A DNA stretch of 62,347 nt from Nitrospira sp. GTDB lineage: Bacteria; Nitrospirota; Nitrospiria; Nitrospirales; Nitrospiraceae. Shown here in pieces: positions 1-8,902 of this stretch (positions are counted from its first letter, which is position 1; every line of letters begins with the position of its first letter). The stretch is taken from contig JACOEH010000026.1 of NCBI GenBank assembly GCA_024998685.1, positions 1 through 62,347 of the forward strand, written 5' to 3'. Both the position numbers and the translations under genes were made by a program. The notes under the pieces were generated by a model that did no database searches, had not been told where the DNA came from, and saw only the letters and a list, made by a program, of their open reading frames with translations.

Positions 1-421
1 TTACGTGCCGAAATACCGCCAGCCCCTCGACGGTCATTTTGTTACGCGCTCTAAGCAAACGCTCTGGGCATTCGTTCCAGTCTTGGCAAGAGGTGGAAAC
101 TACGGGATACGGATGGTATCGGGTAGTGGCTTAGTGGGCTTTTTGTCGGACTCAATGAAGCTCTTACTTTGGCCTAAGGGCCGGGAGCGTTTGCGACTCA
201 TGAAACTGGGCGTGGAATGCTTCTTTGACGGCATAACTACAATTATATATACCAGGGAAATGCACCAATGGCGGCCCTTCCGGGATGGGTTTGAGCCTCT
301 TTTCAGACATGCACTGCGAGGGCAAAAGGGAAGGCTACGCACAGTCGCGGGCACACTGACGGAAACCTCGCCTAGTATCACCCTACAACAACGCCCGGAA
401 CTTGTTGGAATGCTGAAGGTG
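1..421. other. No supportable gene
   Basis: Open frames cross this stretch on both strands, but none has a recognisable motif, a convincing ribosome binding site or the codon character of the genes further in. I see no RNA gene or obvious repeat before the tRNA fragment that starts at 422. It is probably accessory or decayed DNA. Confidence 0.4.
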
Positions 422-470
422 GGTTGGAGCTGGCGAGAGGAATCGAACCTCCAACCTGCGGTTTACAAAA
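422..470 (-). repeat. 3' fragment of tRNA-Thr(TGT), possible att site remnant
   Basis: These 49 bases are the exact reverse complement of the anticodon loop, T arm, 3' acceptor strand, CCA and three following bases of the intact tRNA-Thr at 6876-6951. Identity stops abruptly inside the anticodon loop (TTTTGTAA side), and no 5' half follows, so it is not a functional tRNA. A 3' tRNA fragment of this kind is typical of an attachment site left by a tRNA-targeting integrase. Its orientation is opposite to the intact copy. No integrase gene is visible. Automated translation of this fragment gives a false peptide (ELARGIEPPTC...). Confidence 0.85.
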
Positions 471-809
471 TCTCTCTAGTCCCGACTCCAACTACCTAAG
501 TCCACCAAAAACCATATTGGAAGACGTATCGGAGAAGGCTGTAGATGGCCCTGGTTTGCCCTGTTCTGGTAGCACCGTGGTAGCAGAGTCGGACTCAGAT
601 GATCAGGTCTGACCAATCATCCCGGTGGGGTCGTAAAATTTCTTTGGGGGTCCCTCGCTATCCACGCCGACCTCGCTTTACATATAGGGAAAAGAAAATT
701 GCTGAGACCAACCAGCGCGAGCAGCAAGATAAGCCGATGCATCTGCTGCGGCGCAGCGGAGGCCGTAGGGCCATCCGCTGCATACCGTGGTTAAGCCGAA
801 TGCCTCAGG
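471..809. other. Non-coding accessory stretch containing repeat copy A
   Basis: Apart from the 72-bp repeat copy at 630-701 I see nothing supportable here. On the minus strand the repeat can be read as a short peptide ending (EVGVDSEG...KFYDPTG) with a stop codon just before it, so it may be the decayed end of a coding sequence. Confidence 0.4.
630..701. repeat. Imperfect 72-bp direct repeat, copy A
   Basis: This aligns without gaps to 5135-5206, at roughly 78% identity by hand count. Conserved blocks are GTCGTAAAATTTC, TCCCTC, ATCCACGCCGAC and TTACAT.TAGGGAAAAGAAAAT. The matching blocks keep exactly the same spacing, which argues for common descent. Both copies, read on the minus strand, give a similar short peptide (VGVDxEG...KFYD) preceded by an in-frame stop. 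Confidence 0.7.
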
Positions 810-1718
810 TCAACGATGAGCTCCCCCTCCTGAAAGACGGATGAGTGGACTGATCTCTGCCGTGACTGGGACGCCGAAGTTCGGGTCATACGCAGTCGCC
901 GTAGCGTCGACTTGCGCTGGACCGGCATTAAACGGTGCCCCACTTGCCGCCACACGGCCTGACCAGGTCTTCGGCTTTGAGGAACACTCCGTCGAGAGAC
1001 TGAAAAACCCAGTGGCGAGAGCGCTTCGAGAGGCTCGTTGGCTCACGGTGCCCGAGATTTGGACCGTGGTCGCCTGCGAGCACTGAATGGTCCCTTCGAT
1101 GGTGGCAGTTCCCCTGACCCGCTGGACCGTTCCCTTTCTATCTACATTCAATTTGAGGGTGAGCGGGGGCGGCGGCGGTGGATTGACTATCTGAATCTCT
1201 CCAAACAATGCGGCTTCTGCTCCTTCACAGTGCTGCTCAAAGGTCGCGTGAAAGCGCTGAACATAGCCCAAGGGCGCGTACACGGCCTCCAAAACTTGGA
1301 ATTGCCCAGTCGACGTATTGCACCCGCGACCGTCACCAGAAAAGTCCAGCCCTGGGGTAGACGGCTCCTGAAATGGCCACCGGGTAGCTCCCTGATAGGT
1401 GCCAGGAACCAACTGCTGACCAGCCGGGGCCGCCATGTTGAGGAACCAGAAACTACCGGGCGGAGAGACTGAAACCGCAATTTCCCGGTTATCCTAATTC
1501 ACCATTGAGCTGAACTGTGATTCGATAGGCGTGAAAGTGAGGGATTGCCCACCGCCGATATAGTCACCAGTTTGGCTTCTGAACGAGAGGAAGCTTCCTT
1601 CCGATTGAGCATTTGCAGTGGAACTCCACATATCGCTGCCCATCGCAAAAATCACTATCAGAGTGGAAATTATGGCAAATGATGCTCGTTGCCCTATTCT
1701 CCTTAGAATGCATCGCAT
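810..1718 (-). pseudogene. Secreted protein gene interrupted by an in-frame TAG
   Basis: One frame runs from an ATG at 1718 (GGGGGAG ribosome site) to the stop at 810, 303 codons, with a single TAG at 1494-1496 (codon 75). The first part has a signal peptide (hydrophobic residues about 13-27, ending NAQS) and the segment SFLSFRSQTGDYIGGGQS. After the TAG the frame continues directly with GSFWFLNMAAPAGQ, GLDFSGDGRGCNT, VLEAVY and FEQHCEG. The two parts together read as one conserved exported protein of unknown function that I recall from many environmental bacteria. The stop therefore looks like a point nonsense mutation in an otherwise intact gene. Low-complexity prolines (PPPPPP) separate two beta-rich halves. 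Readthrough or sequence error cannot be excluded. Confidence 0.75.
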
Positions 1719-2364
1719 TGTGTCTCCCCCTTTTTAATAACGACCTCGGTTGAACGCCATGAAGGAAGCAGATACGGAACAGGCAAAGCCCACGTGATCT
1801 TGCCCGAGACTCCATTGACCGCAAAGGAAAAATGAAAATGATTCATTCTGATTGATCCTCTGAACCTTAGTTATCGGATGGATGTCATCTATGTGCGTCT
1901 AGTAGTGAGGGCGATGGTGTCTCAAAGAAGGAGAGGGTATGAGGCACAGGCTTTTGTATATCTGAACAATACAAGTAATAAACACAATTGTGTGCCTTGA
2001 AAAAAGGGTGCTGTCTGCGTTTGCGATCCTTGACGACAGGCTGATCTGTTCAGTTCGTCAGGATGTACGGTTCCTGTTCTGCAAAATCACTTCTCGCCCT
2101 AGGGCCATTTAAAATCTCACACAAACGTCATATGCATCTATCGATATAACGATGCTACTGGCACCATGCCGCATTCTTATTAGATCCAGCAAAAGAGTGA
2201 GACCTAGCAAAACTGTCTTGGATGGTTCCGCGCGAGTTCGTGTTCTGTGGCAGTACGAAAGGTCGTTATGACAAACCAGGAGGGGTGGATGCATAGTTTT
2301 TGGGCTTTGGGCAAGGGGCAAACACTGTCGCAGCATTGGTAGCATCGCCATACTGAGCGCCATC
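1719..2364. other. Intergenic region, about 650 bp
   Basis: This lies between two divergent genes. It should contain their promoters, but I cannot single out a convincing -35/-10 pair. No tRNA, repeat or terminator was recognised. Confidence 0.4.
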
Positions 2365-3999
2365 TTGTCAGTTGTGCCTGGGTGTGGTGCCGATAACTCT
2401 GGTGGAGGTGTGCAAGCGCCGATTACACAAGCGTCTGGTACGGTCACTGGACAAGTTGTCTCATCAGCCAGCAATGCTCCAGTGAGTGGCGCAACCGTGA
2501 GGACGGATTCAAGTACAACAACCACTGCCACGGACGGAACATTCAACGTGTTGGCTCCCGCCGGAGATCGCATCATTGTTCGCGTGGAAGCGAATGGATT
2601 CGCGGACGCGCTTCCTATCGCACACGTGATGGAAGGGCAGATCAGTAATCTGGGCATCAAGCTTGTGCCGATCGGTTTCACGACGACCGTCTCGGTAACG
2701 GCGGGCGGTACTGTTTCCGTCCTGAATTCAACCGCGCGAGTGACGATACCGGGCAATAGCCTTGTCCCGCAGGCGGGTGGCACTCCCGCCGGTTCGGTGA
2801 CGGTGTCACTGACCCCTCTCAATCCGGCAGTCGATACGAACTTGATGCCGGGTGGGCTCAACGGAATCTCTATCGGTAGGGGGTCAGCGCAACGACTCGA
2901 AGGTTTTGGTGTGCTCTTGATCGATATTCACGATGATACGGGGGTGCGATATGATCTAGCGCCAGGGAAGACGGCCACGATTCGCATTCCCCTGGGAACT
3001 CAGTCCATCAATCCGCCTAGCACGATACCGTTGTGGTTCTTGGATGAAACAGCTGGGGTGTGGAGAGAAGAGAGCACGGCGACCTTGCAGGGGTCGGGCG
3101 CAAATCGGTTTTATGAAGGGGATATTACTCGTGTCGCCTACTGGAATGCCGATCAGGTCTTGGAAACGATTGTCGTGCATGGGTGCGTGAAGGATGCGAG
3201 CGGTCAAGTTGTGGTTCGTGCACTCGTAGAAGCAAAGGGAATTGATTATATAGGCACGGCCGTCAATTTGACGGTAGGTGATGGCACCTTTTCAGTGGCG
3301 ATTCGCAAAAGCGGTCAAGCGGACCTTCGTGTTTTGGAATACGACCCGAATACCTTTGCCTTGGTGTCGGTCTCGACTATTGTCAAGGTTGGACCATCAT
3401 CGACAGATCTTTCGCTCACCAATTGTCTGGTGAAACAGCCACTTCCTTTGGCTATTACGAACAGGATGCTGCCCATTGGGAAAGTGGGGGATGCCTACCA
3501 CCAGCGCTTGGCGGCGTCTGGTGGGGTTCCAGGTTATGTCTGGTGTTTGAATGCCGGTTCGGATCCGTTACCAGATTCCTTGAGGTTAGACCAGTCAGGC
3601 GTGATTGTCGGCACACCGACCAAAGCCGAAACCAAAACGATTGTGGTGAAGGTGACCGACTCGATGGGTGCCACAACGACCAAGGAGTTCATACTAACTA
3701 TCTCCGAACTAACGGCTTCGCCGTTATCAATCGAGACTACAGCCATTCCCTCATTAATTGTGGGTGCAGCCTACAACACGACTGTAATCGCGACGGGCGG
3801 AGCTGGCCCTAAATCTTGGGTTATCAGTTCTGGCAAATTGCCGGAAGGATTGAAGCTGGATCCTGCTAGCGGGATTATCAGTGGCTCATCCATGCTGGTT
3901 GGGTCATCCCCATTCATTATCACCGTGCACGATAGTGGGACACCGCAACAATCAGCTCGGCAGCCATTGAACCTTGTCGTCCATGCAAGTGGCGGTTGA
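2365..3999 (+). CDS. Surface lipoprotein-like protein with Ig-like repeats
   Basis: A 544-residue beta-rich protein. Residues about 24-95 resemble a carboxypeptidase-regulatory-like domain (TGQVVSSASNAPVSGATV). A following segment (ARVTIPGNSLV...GSVTVSLTPL) resembles ZU5-type modules. The C-terminal third has two putative Ig/cadherin-like repeats with the signature LPxxLxLDxxxGxIxGxP. The N terminus contains a lipobox-like SVVPGC. Reading upstream in frame gives a hydrophobic stretch (GSIAILSAILSVVPGC), but no standard start codon is found before the TTG at 2365. The true start is therefore uncertain, or the 5' end is frameshifted. The protein is probably exported and cell-surface; its ligand is unknown. 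No operon partner is evident. Confidence 0.65.
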   Translation: MSVVPGCGADNSGGGVQAPITQASGTVTGQVVSSASNAPVSGATVRTDSSTTTTATDGTFNVLAPAGDRIIVRVEANGFADALPIAHVMEGQISNLGIKLVPIGFTTTVSVTAGGTVSVLNSTARVTIPGNSLVPQAGGTPAGSVTVSLTPLNPAVDTNLMPGGLNGISIGRGSAQRLEGFGVLLIDIHDDTGVRYDLAPGKTATIRIPLGTQSINPPSTIPLWFLDETAGVWREESTATLQGSGANRFYEGDITRVAYWNADQVLETIVVHGCVKDASGQVVVRALVEAKGIDYIGTAVNLTVGDGTFSVAIRKSGQADLRVLEYDPNTFALVSVSTIVKVGPSSTDLSLTNCLVKQPLPLAITNRMLPIGKVGDAYHQRLAASGGVPGYVWCLNAGSDPLPDSLRLDQSGVIVGTPTKAETKTIVVKVTDSMGATTTKEFILTISELTASPLSIETTAIPSLIVGAAYNTTVIATGGAGPKSWVISSGKLPEGLKLDPASGIISGSSMLVGSSPFIITVHDSGTPQQSARQPLNLVVHASGG

Positions 4000-4272
4000 A
4001 TGGGCAGCGGCAATGGAACTTTGCAGATGTCGGAGTGTGGGCGGATCCTTTGTAGCTGATCCAGCTCAATAACGCAGGGGTCTGTTGAGGCCGATCACTC
4101 TGGTCGCAATTTGGTCGGTGTATCGCATCATTCACGGGTGGAGCACGCGTAGCGATGTACGACCGATGTATGTGTGAGCGGACCATACTCTCAGCAGTAC
4201 AGTACTTTTGAGGTTGAGTCTTGCGTGCATCTCACCTATGGAACAAGAGGGTTGCGATTCGGGTGACCCATT

Positions 4273-5028
4273 CTATTCGGAGTAGGCGAGGAGGAGCAGC
4301 CCAGAGAGGATGATCGATGCGCCCCAGGCCATGTCCCATCGGTTCCTCGTCTGAAACGATGCGCCTGGTAGCCAGGACGCCAAGCCTTTGGAGGAGGCAG
4401 CCACGACATCGACGATGCCTAACAACGTGTGTTGAAATTGGATCTTCGCCGCCTCGGGGTGATTCCCGTGAGAATGGACGAAGAGAAATAGCCCACCTGT
4501 CAGCACTAACAAGACGAGTGGCGCGGCCCACGCGGGGTGCCGAACCCTGCCGAGGCGACGGAGCATCTCAATGAGGGCGATGGTGAAGGTGAGAATTCCA
4601 TAGAGCTTGTGTTCAATCATCTCACGGTCGTCACCGAAAAACGTCGCCACAAAGCTGAGGGAGCCAATCGGCCACGCGTCACGGTCACTCCAAATCAGCG
4701 TGAATCCTCCCATCATACCGAGCGCGCCGGGAAGAATGAGGCGAGTCCAGTATGGCAGCGGATACTGTAGCGCAGCCCCCAACTCAGCGAGACCAAAGAT
4801 CACTTCCAACAAACCCGCGAAGTGATGAGCGAGCTCTGAAAATGCCTTCCCTTCCAATGATCTCTCTAAGTGTCCATCAGCATGCCCTTCGCGGGGATCG
4901 TTCGTAACACTGATTTCATTCGCGACATTCTGATGATCTGACGGTGCTTGTGCCTGTAGGTCTGGAATGCTGGCAAACAAAACAAGAAAACACGGAAAGA
5001 CTAAAAGCCGATAAGGCCAGAATTGCAT
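4273..5028 (-). CDS. Multi-pass membrane protein with signal peptide
   Basis: Starting at the ATG at 5028, the protein has an N-terminal hydrophobic signal (MQFWPYRLLVFPCFLVLF, cleavage near LQAQA). A polar stretch rich in His/Asp/Glu follows (about residues 30-60), then about six hydrophobic helices (for example LILPGALGMMGGFTLIW, LVLLVLTGGLFLFVHSHG, ASIILSGLLLLAYSE). His residues near helix ends (HHFAG, HKLYG, HSHGNH, HTLLG) could bind a metal or haem, but this is inference. An upstream ATG at 5079 would add 17 residues and weaken the signal peptide. I do not recognise the family with certainty. It stands alone. Confidence 0.6.
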   Translation of the reverse strand: MQFWPYRLLVFPCFLVLFASIPDLQAQAPSDHQNVANEISVTNDPREGHADGHLERSLEGKAFSELAHHFAGLLEVIFGLAELGAALQYPLPYWTRLILPGALGMMGGFTLIWSDRDAWPIGSLSFVATFFGDDREMIEHKLYGILTFTIALIEMLRRLGRVRHPAWAAPLVLLVLTGGLFLFVHSHGNHPEAAKIQFQHTLLGIVDVVAASSKGLASWLPGASFQTRNRWDMAWGASIILSGLLLLAYSE

Positions 5029-5134
5029 ATAGGAAGAACCACCGTTCAGTAGAGTCAGTGGAAAGTGGTGGCGCACCATAACACAGATTGCTGACCTGCG
5101 CGGTGGTAGTGTGAATCCATGGCCCCCGTTGGGT

Positions 5135-5206
5135 GTCGTAAAATTTCAGACGAGATCCCTCTGCATCCACGCCGACAGTTCATTACATGTAGGGAAAAGA
5201 AAATCG
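5135..5206. repeat. Imperfect 72-bp direct repeat, copy B
   Basis: This is the second copy of the repeat at 630-701, in the same orientation and without gaps. The two copies bracket the secreted-protein, surface-protein and membrane-protein genes. The downstream peptide on the minus strand (TVGVDAEGSRLKFYD) is preceded by two stops, so any coding sense is lost. Confidence 0.7.
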
Positions 5207-5284
5207 TTGGGTTCCCTAGAACGAGACACGAGCCACCGACCACGAATTACGAAGCAAGAAACAAGGTTCCCAAATTCTCAAAAT

Positions 5285-5608
5285 AGATGCTGGTCTGCTG
5301 AGTTGCAATCCTTGACGACATATTACCCCCTGCTACGCTTAGCATATGAACTGCCGCTTATTGACCCGATTGGGGGCCTGAGCCTTGAGGTTTTGCTTAT
5401 CCTGCCATCGTTCATTGTATTCACTGTTGGCAGTGCACGATTGACCCTGTGGTCGATGGCAAAGCAACCCCATCATTATGCCGTTGCTTACCCCTATCTA
5501 TGGGACGCAATTCCTTGGATGGTGCTAGGTTTCCCAGTCTTGTTGGCAGCCTGGCGGTCATCACGAATGAGCAATGAACCTAGGGATGGCTCTGGTGTCC
5601 AACGGTGA
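5285..5608 (+). CDS. Possible short membrane protein
   Basis: The downstream two thirds of an open frame encode two clear hydrophobic helices (LSLEVLLILPSFIVFTVG and WDAIPWMVLGFPVLLAAW) and end in a charged tail. The upstream part overlaps repeat copy B and is not protein-like. The start is unclear: no ATG with a good ribosome site precedes the first helix in frame. It could be a small membrane protein or the remaining end of a larger one. Function unknown. Confidence 0.3.
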   Translation, partial: RCWSAELQSLTTYYPLLRLAYELPLIDPIGGLSLEVLLILPSFIVFTVGSARLTLWSMAKQPHHYAVAYPYLWDAIPWMVLGFPVLLAAWRSSRMSNEPRDGSGVQR

Positions 5609-5663
5609 CGCTACTCTATTAGTTTGAGTCTTCGTAAAGTCGTGTGGGACATTTTTATGTTTT

Positions 5664-6650
5664 TCAGATCGCGGGGAGCATGCAGGTGAGGATTTTCAAC
5701 CTCAGGTACTCTTCCTCCTTCAGTCCATACGCCCTGCGCTGGATGACGCGAATCTTGTTGTTCACACCTTCACCGAAACCGAGCGACACCGTGTTCTCTA
5801 CTTGGCAGAACGCGGCAATCCCATCCCAATGCCGCTCAATCATTTCCGCAAACTTCTCATAGGGCTTGAGCCGCTGCCACTTGAGAGCGGCCTTCCAGTT
5901 CTCGAAGAACTTGCACGCCCACGCCTCGCTCGTGTAACTCCACAATTGGCCGAACGACTCCTTGAGCAGGTACGCCGTGTTCAGCCGTTTGTTGGCGGCC
6001 AGCAGTCTCTTCAAGGCCTGCCTGCCATCCAGTGTCAGGTGCTCCCGACTGGCCAGCAAGGTGTATTTCTGTCCCTTGATGTAGCGACGGTCTTGTCTAG
6101 CCAGCCGCGCATATTCGCTCTTCCTGACCGCATCCAGTGCCGCACTCAGATGGCGCATAACGTGGAACTTGTCGAACAGGATGGCCGCCTGCGGCACCTG
6201 CTTACGCGTCGAGTGGCCGAATGGGTTCCACATATCCATCACCGCCATTCGGATGCCGTGCGTCTTCTTTTTCCCCAGCCAATCATAGAACTGGTCCATG
6301 CTGGCCTCCGAGCGGTCTTGTCCTCCGAACCAGCTCGGGCGTCCGCGCACCAGATCGCTCACCACGATGCGATACGTGTGCCCCTTGCGGATCGAGATTT
6401 CGTCTATACCGACAACCTTCGGCTCTGGCATGCCTGCCCGCTCCAACTGGATGCGCATGTATTGTTTGTCCAGTTCCTTGACCGTGTGCCAATCCAGGCT
6501 CGGTTCCCGGGCCACATCCTTGACCGTGGACTGGCGGCAGCGCCTGCCGACGAACCAGGCGAAGCGCTTGGTGTACAGCGGGTTGTTGGCCAGAAAGTCC
6601 AGACGTTCCCGCTTCACCTTGCCGCAGCTTCGGCACTGAACGCGCCGCAC
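5664..6650 (-). pseudogene. ISL3-family transposase, N-terminally incomplete
   Basis: About 328 residues match the ISL3 DDE transposase pattern. A Cys pair sits in RRVQCRSCGKVKRERLDF, followed by an HTH-like region (STVKDVAREPSLDWHTVKEL), the first Asp in VVGIDEISIRKG, the second in MAVMDMWNPF, and the terminal Glu in GEGVNNKIRVIQRRAYG. The chosen start is a GTG at 6650, but homologous-looking sequence (RDLSCADTRIYLDIEV) continues upstream in the same frame to about 6720 without a start codon. ISL3 transposases are normally around 400 residues or more with an N-terminal zinc ribbon, so roughly 80-100 residues are missing or frameshifted. I could not identify terminal inverted repeats. It sits next to tRNA-Thr. 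Confidence 0.75.
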
Positions 6651-6875
6651 CTCGATGTCCAGATAGATGCGTGTGTCCGCGCAGGACAGGTCGCGCGCAA
6701 CCGCGCAGGAACTTCCGCAAGGTGTGGGACGCCCCGGTCGGTGGGTGATCGCTATAACATTGTGAGCAAGGCCGATCTTCGGGAAGCGTCACACAAGTTC
6801 CACGGACACAGTTTGGACACACTTCGCGAAACAATCTTGACATCAAACTGACTAACTCGTTAGTTTGTTTGAAAC

Positions 6876-6951
6876 GCTGGCGTAGCTCAATCGGCAGAGC
6901 AGCGGTTTTGTAAACCGCAGGTTGGAGGTTCGATTCCTCTCGCCAGCTCCA
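6876..6951 (+). tRNA. tRNA-Thr (anticodon TGT)
   Basis: A complete cloverleaf can be drawn. The acceptor stem is GCTGGCG/CGCCAGC, the D arm contains GTAGCTCAATCGGCAGAGC, and the anticodon stem GCGGT/ACCGC encloses the loop TTTGTAA (anticodon TGT). The T arm is GGAGGTTCGATTCCTC, followed by discriminator T and an encoded CCA. Length is 76 with CCA. Its 3' half is duplicated in inverse orientation at 422-470. Confidence 0.97.
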
Positions 6952-7397
6952 ACCATCCACGGAATTCCAGGCAGTTGCAATGTCGATTCGGTCTGTGGAT
7001 TCCGCGTATGCCCCTTCTGCTACCACCTGGATGACGCGGCTAGGTAGTCACTTGAATAGAATCCAGTCGGATCCTATGCGCCAGGGATTTTTTCTTCAGC
7101 CATCGGCCATAGGGTCACCGGGGCACTGGCGTAAGAGGTGACCTCTTGTACCGGCATGCCTCGGCATATCAACTGCCGTTTACCATTGTTGAACACTTGT
7201 GATACCTTCCGCCGCATGGCGAAACGAAAGGACTCTGAAGAACCTGCCGGATCGTGGGTGTTTCGGGATCTTCCCGGAAATTGTAATGATCAAGATGAAG
7301 ATTGCCGCTGCGGTTCAGAGAAAATCCGTGAAGCTATGTCTCGCTACTGAGCGCAAAATAGTTCACACTCTAAAACTCTATCACGAGTACGAACATC
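6952..7397. other. Intergenic region between tRNA-Thr and the Slp-like gene
   Basis: No convincing gene. A short hydrophilic frame starting at the ATG at 7216 (MAKRKDSEEPAGS..., about 44 residues, ending at 7350) could be a small protein, but it lacks a clear ribosome site and any recognisable family. Confidence 0.35.
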
Positions 7398-7973
7398 ATG
7401 ACTGTTCAGAGCGCTAAGTCCCGCAGCATGTACATTGGCAGATTGGCTCGGGCTATCCTTATGTCGGTTCTGTGCGTGGCCGTCGGGTGCACCGCCGTGC
7501 CGCGAAAGTATCTGCAGGAAGCAGACTCGACTCTTAAGTTTTCATGGTTGGCCGCCGCGCCCGAGTTTTATCAAGATCGGCTGGTCGTCTTGGGGGCTGT
7601 CATCGTGACGGAGGAAGTGCGGGCGGGAGACCTCTGGTTGCACGTCAAGAATCGCCCCCTCGATGAGAAGTACCGTCCACAGCTTCCGCCCAGCCCAAGC
7701 GATCACGAAGCCGGGTGGTATTGGCTCGTCGTGGAGAAACACCACACGTTGCCCAGTTCTTACCGTCATTGGGCTGATATGACCATCGTCGGTCGTGTGA
7801 TCGGCGTCGGCCCTGAAGGACAGCCCCTCGTGAAGTTGATCTACGCACGCGGGTGGGGAATGAATCCGAAACATGACGGCGTGTGGGAACACAGTGTGGA
7901 TAGGAACTACGGGCCGACGACTCCACCTGAACTCATCCGTGAATCGGACCCATTCCAGCAACGACAATATTGA
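7398..7973 (+). CDS. Slp-family outer membrane lipoprotein
   Basis: A 191-residue lipoprotein. The N terminus has a hydrophobic signal (residues about 14-30) ending in the lipobox CVAVGC, so the mature protein would be anchored through that Cys. The body follows the Slp/YeaY pattern: a QDRLVVLGAVIV strand, a paired-partner segment VKNRPLDEKYRPQ, a central W-rich region (GWYWLVVEK) and a GRVIGV...GQPLVKLIYARG strand. Slp proteins sit in the outer membrane and respond to starvation or stationary phase in enterobacteria; the role here is unknown. An alternative ATG at 7428 would also keep the signal. The gene appears monocistronic. Confidence 0.75.
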   Translation: MTVQSAKSRSMYIGRLARAILMSVLCVAVGCTAVPRKYLQEADSTLKFSWLAAAPEFYQDRLVVLGAVIVTEEVRAGDLWLHVKNRPLDEKYRPQLPPSPSDHEAGWYWLVVEKHHTLPSSYRHWADMTIVGRVIGVGPEGQPLVKLIYARGWGMNPKHDGVWEHSVDRNYGPTTPPELIRESDPFQQRQY

Positions 7974-8126
7974 AGACTCATTCTTTACAATCACAACGAA
8001 ATGACGGTGGAAAGATGAACGTGTCAAAAGACACTGGAAAGAATGGCTGATTGAACACGCTGATGCGCCATACGTCAGCGCGCGTCTGGTTTTTGCTGTC
8101 CCGGCTGTAAAGTCCTAAGGGATTCC

Positions 8127-8561
8127 TCAGTACTGTAAGTGCTTGTCGAGTTCGTCGAAGAATTCCGTATAGAGCAGTGGACGCTCGTCGATACTGACTG
8201 GAAGCAGGTGAGTGTTGGTCGGTGCTGATGAGGCGGTCTTTTTCCAATCCGGGGTCACTCGGGTCCGATTGCCCACCTGCGAGACGGCCACGGTGACCTG
8301 GTAGCCACCGGTTGCATCGATGCCTGGCGTTGTCCTGCCGATGCGGCTCTTGACGATCCCCTTAGTCTGATCGGCTTCCCTCACGCCCATCGGGTACTCA
8401 GCCATACGAGCATGCACGGCATTAAACACTCGCTCATAGGGCAGGTCATAGAGACGCGAGGAATAGTATTTGGGGTCTTGTGGGATCAGTTGTGCGCAGC
8501 TCATCGTGGAGAAGAGCGCAACAATCATCACGCACCTGATCAGCAAGCCTGTACGCCTCAT
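8127..8561 (-). CDS. Small lipoprotein of unknown function
   Basis: I chose the ATG at 8561 because GGAGGA lies seven bases upstream and it gives a standard lipoprotein signal: MRRTGLLIRCVMIVALF followed by the lipobox STMSC. The mature part is about 120 residues, with YDLPYERVFNAVHARM near its start and a FFDELDKHLQY end. The spacing (N-terminal helix, then strands such as GYQVTVAVSQVGNRTRVT) resembles small periplasmic lipoproteins that monitor or scaffold envelope complexes, but I cannot name a family. It is transcribed away from the regulator at 8903. Confidence 0.65.
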   Translation of the reverse strand: MRRTGLLIRCVMIVALFSTMSCAQLIPQDPKYYSSRLYDLPYERVFNAVHARMAEYPMGVREADQTKGIVKSRIGRTTPGIDATGGYQVTVAVSQVGNRTRVTPDWKKTASSAPTNTHLLPVSIDERPLLYTEFFDELDKHLQY

Positions 8562-8902
8562 CTGTTGTCCTCCCACACCAGCACTGCCTGTCTCGCACCC
8601 TATACTGTATCCGCGAGCCGCTATATAACACCCTCCGTCATACCCCGCAACCAACGCGACCAATAAAAATCCCAGAAGCTTTGCGACTCAGCGGCATACA
8701 GGGACAGCCTCACCACCGGCATCCGGCCTTTCGTCTCTCACAGTATCAATAGGTAGGCCGAAGAATCCGTCAAGAAAGGTCCTCTCGTTCTAGATAGGTC
8801 GATAGCTCGATTGCCGGTTTTATTGATACGGCTTGCATTGCTTGCCGGTGGTCATTATTCTAGGTTCGGTTTCTCCTTTCGTATTCCAAAGGACATGTAG
8901 GT

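Noticed and set aside
424-612. Short protein beginning MELARGIEPPTCG and its counterpart on the minus strand near tRNA-Thr (WSWREESNLQPAVYK).
   Set aside because: Both are translations of tRNA-Thr sequence or its fragment, a well-known source of false proteins.
2109-2861. Minus-strand 250-residue frame opposite the surface protein.
   Set aside because: Low-complexity shadow of a Thr/Val-rich gene; no ribosome site and no recognisable motif.
5802-6851. Long plus-strand frame opposite the transposase.
   Set aside because: It is the antisense shadow of the ISL3-type transposase; the minus-strand product has clear catalytic motifs.
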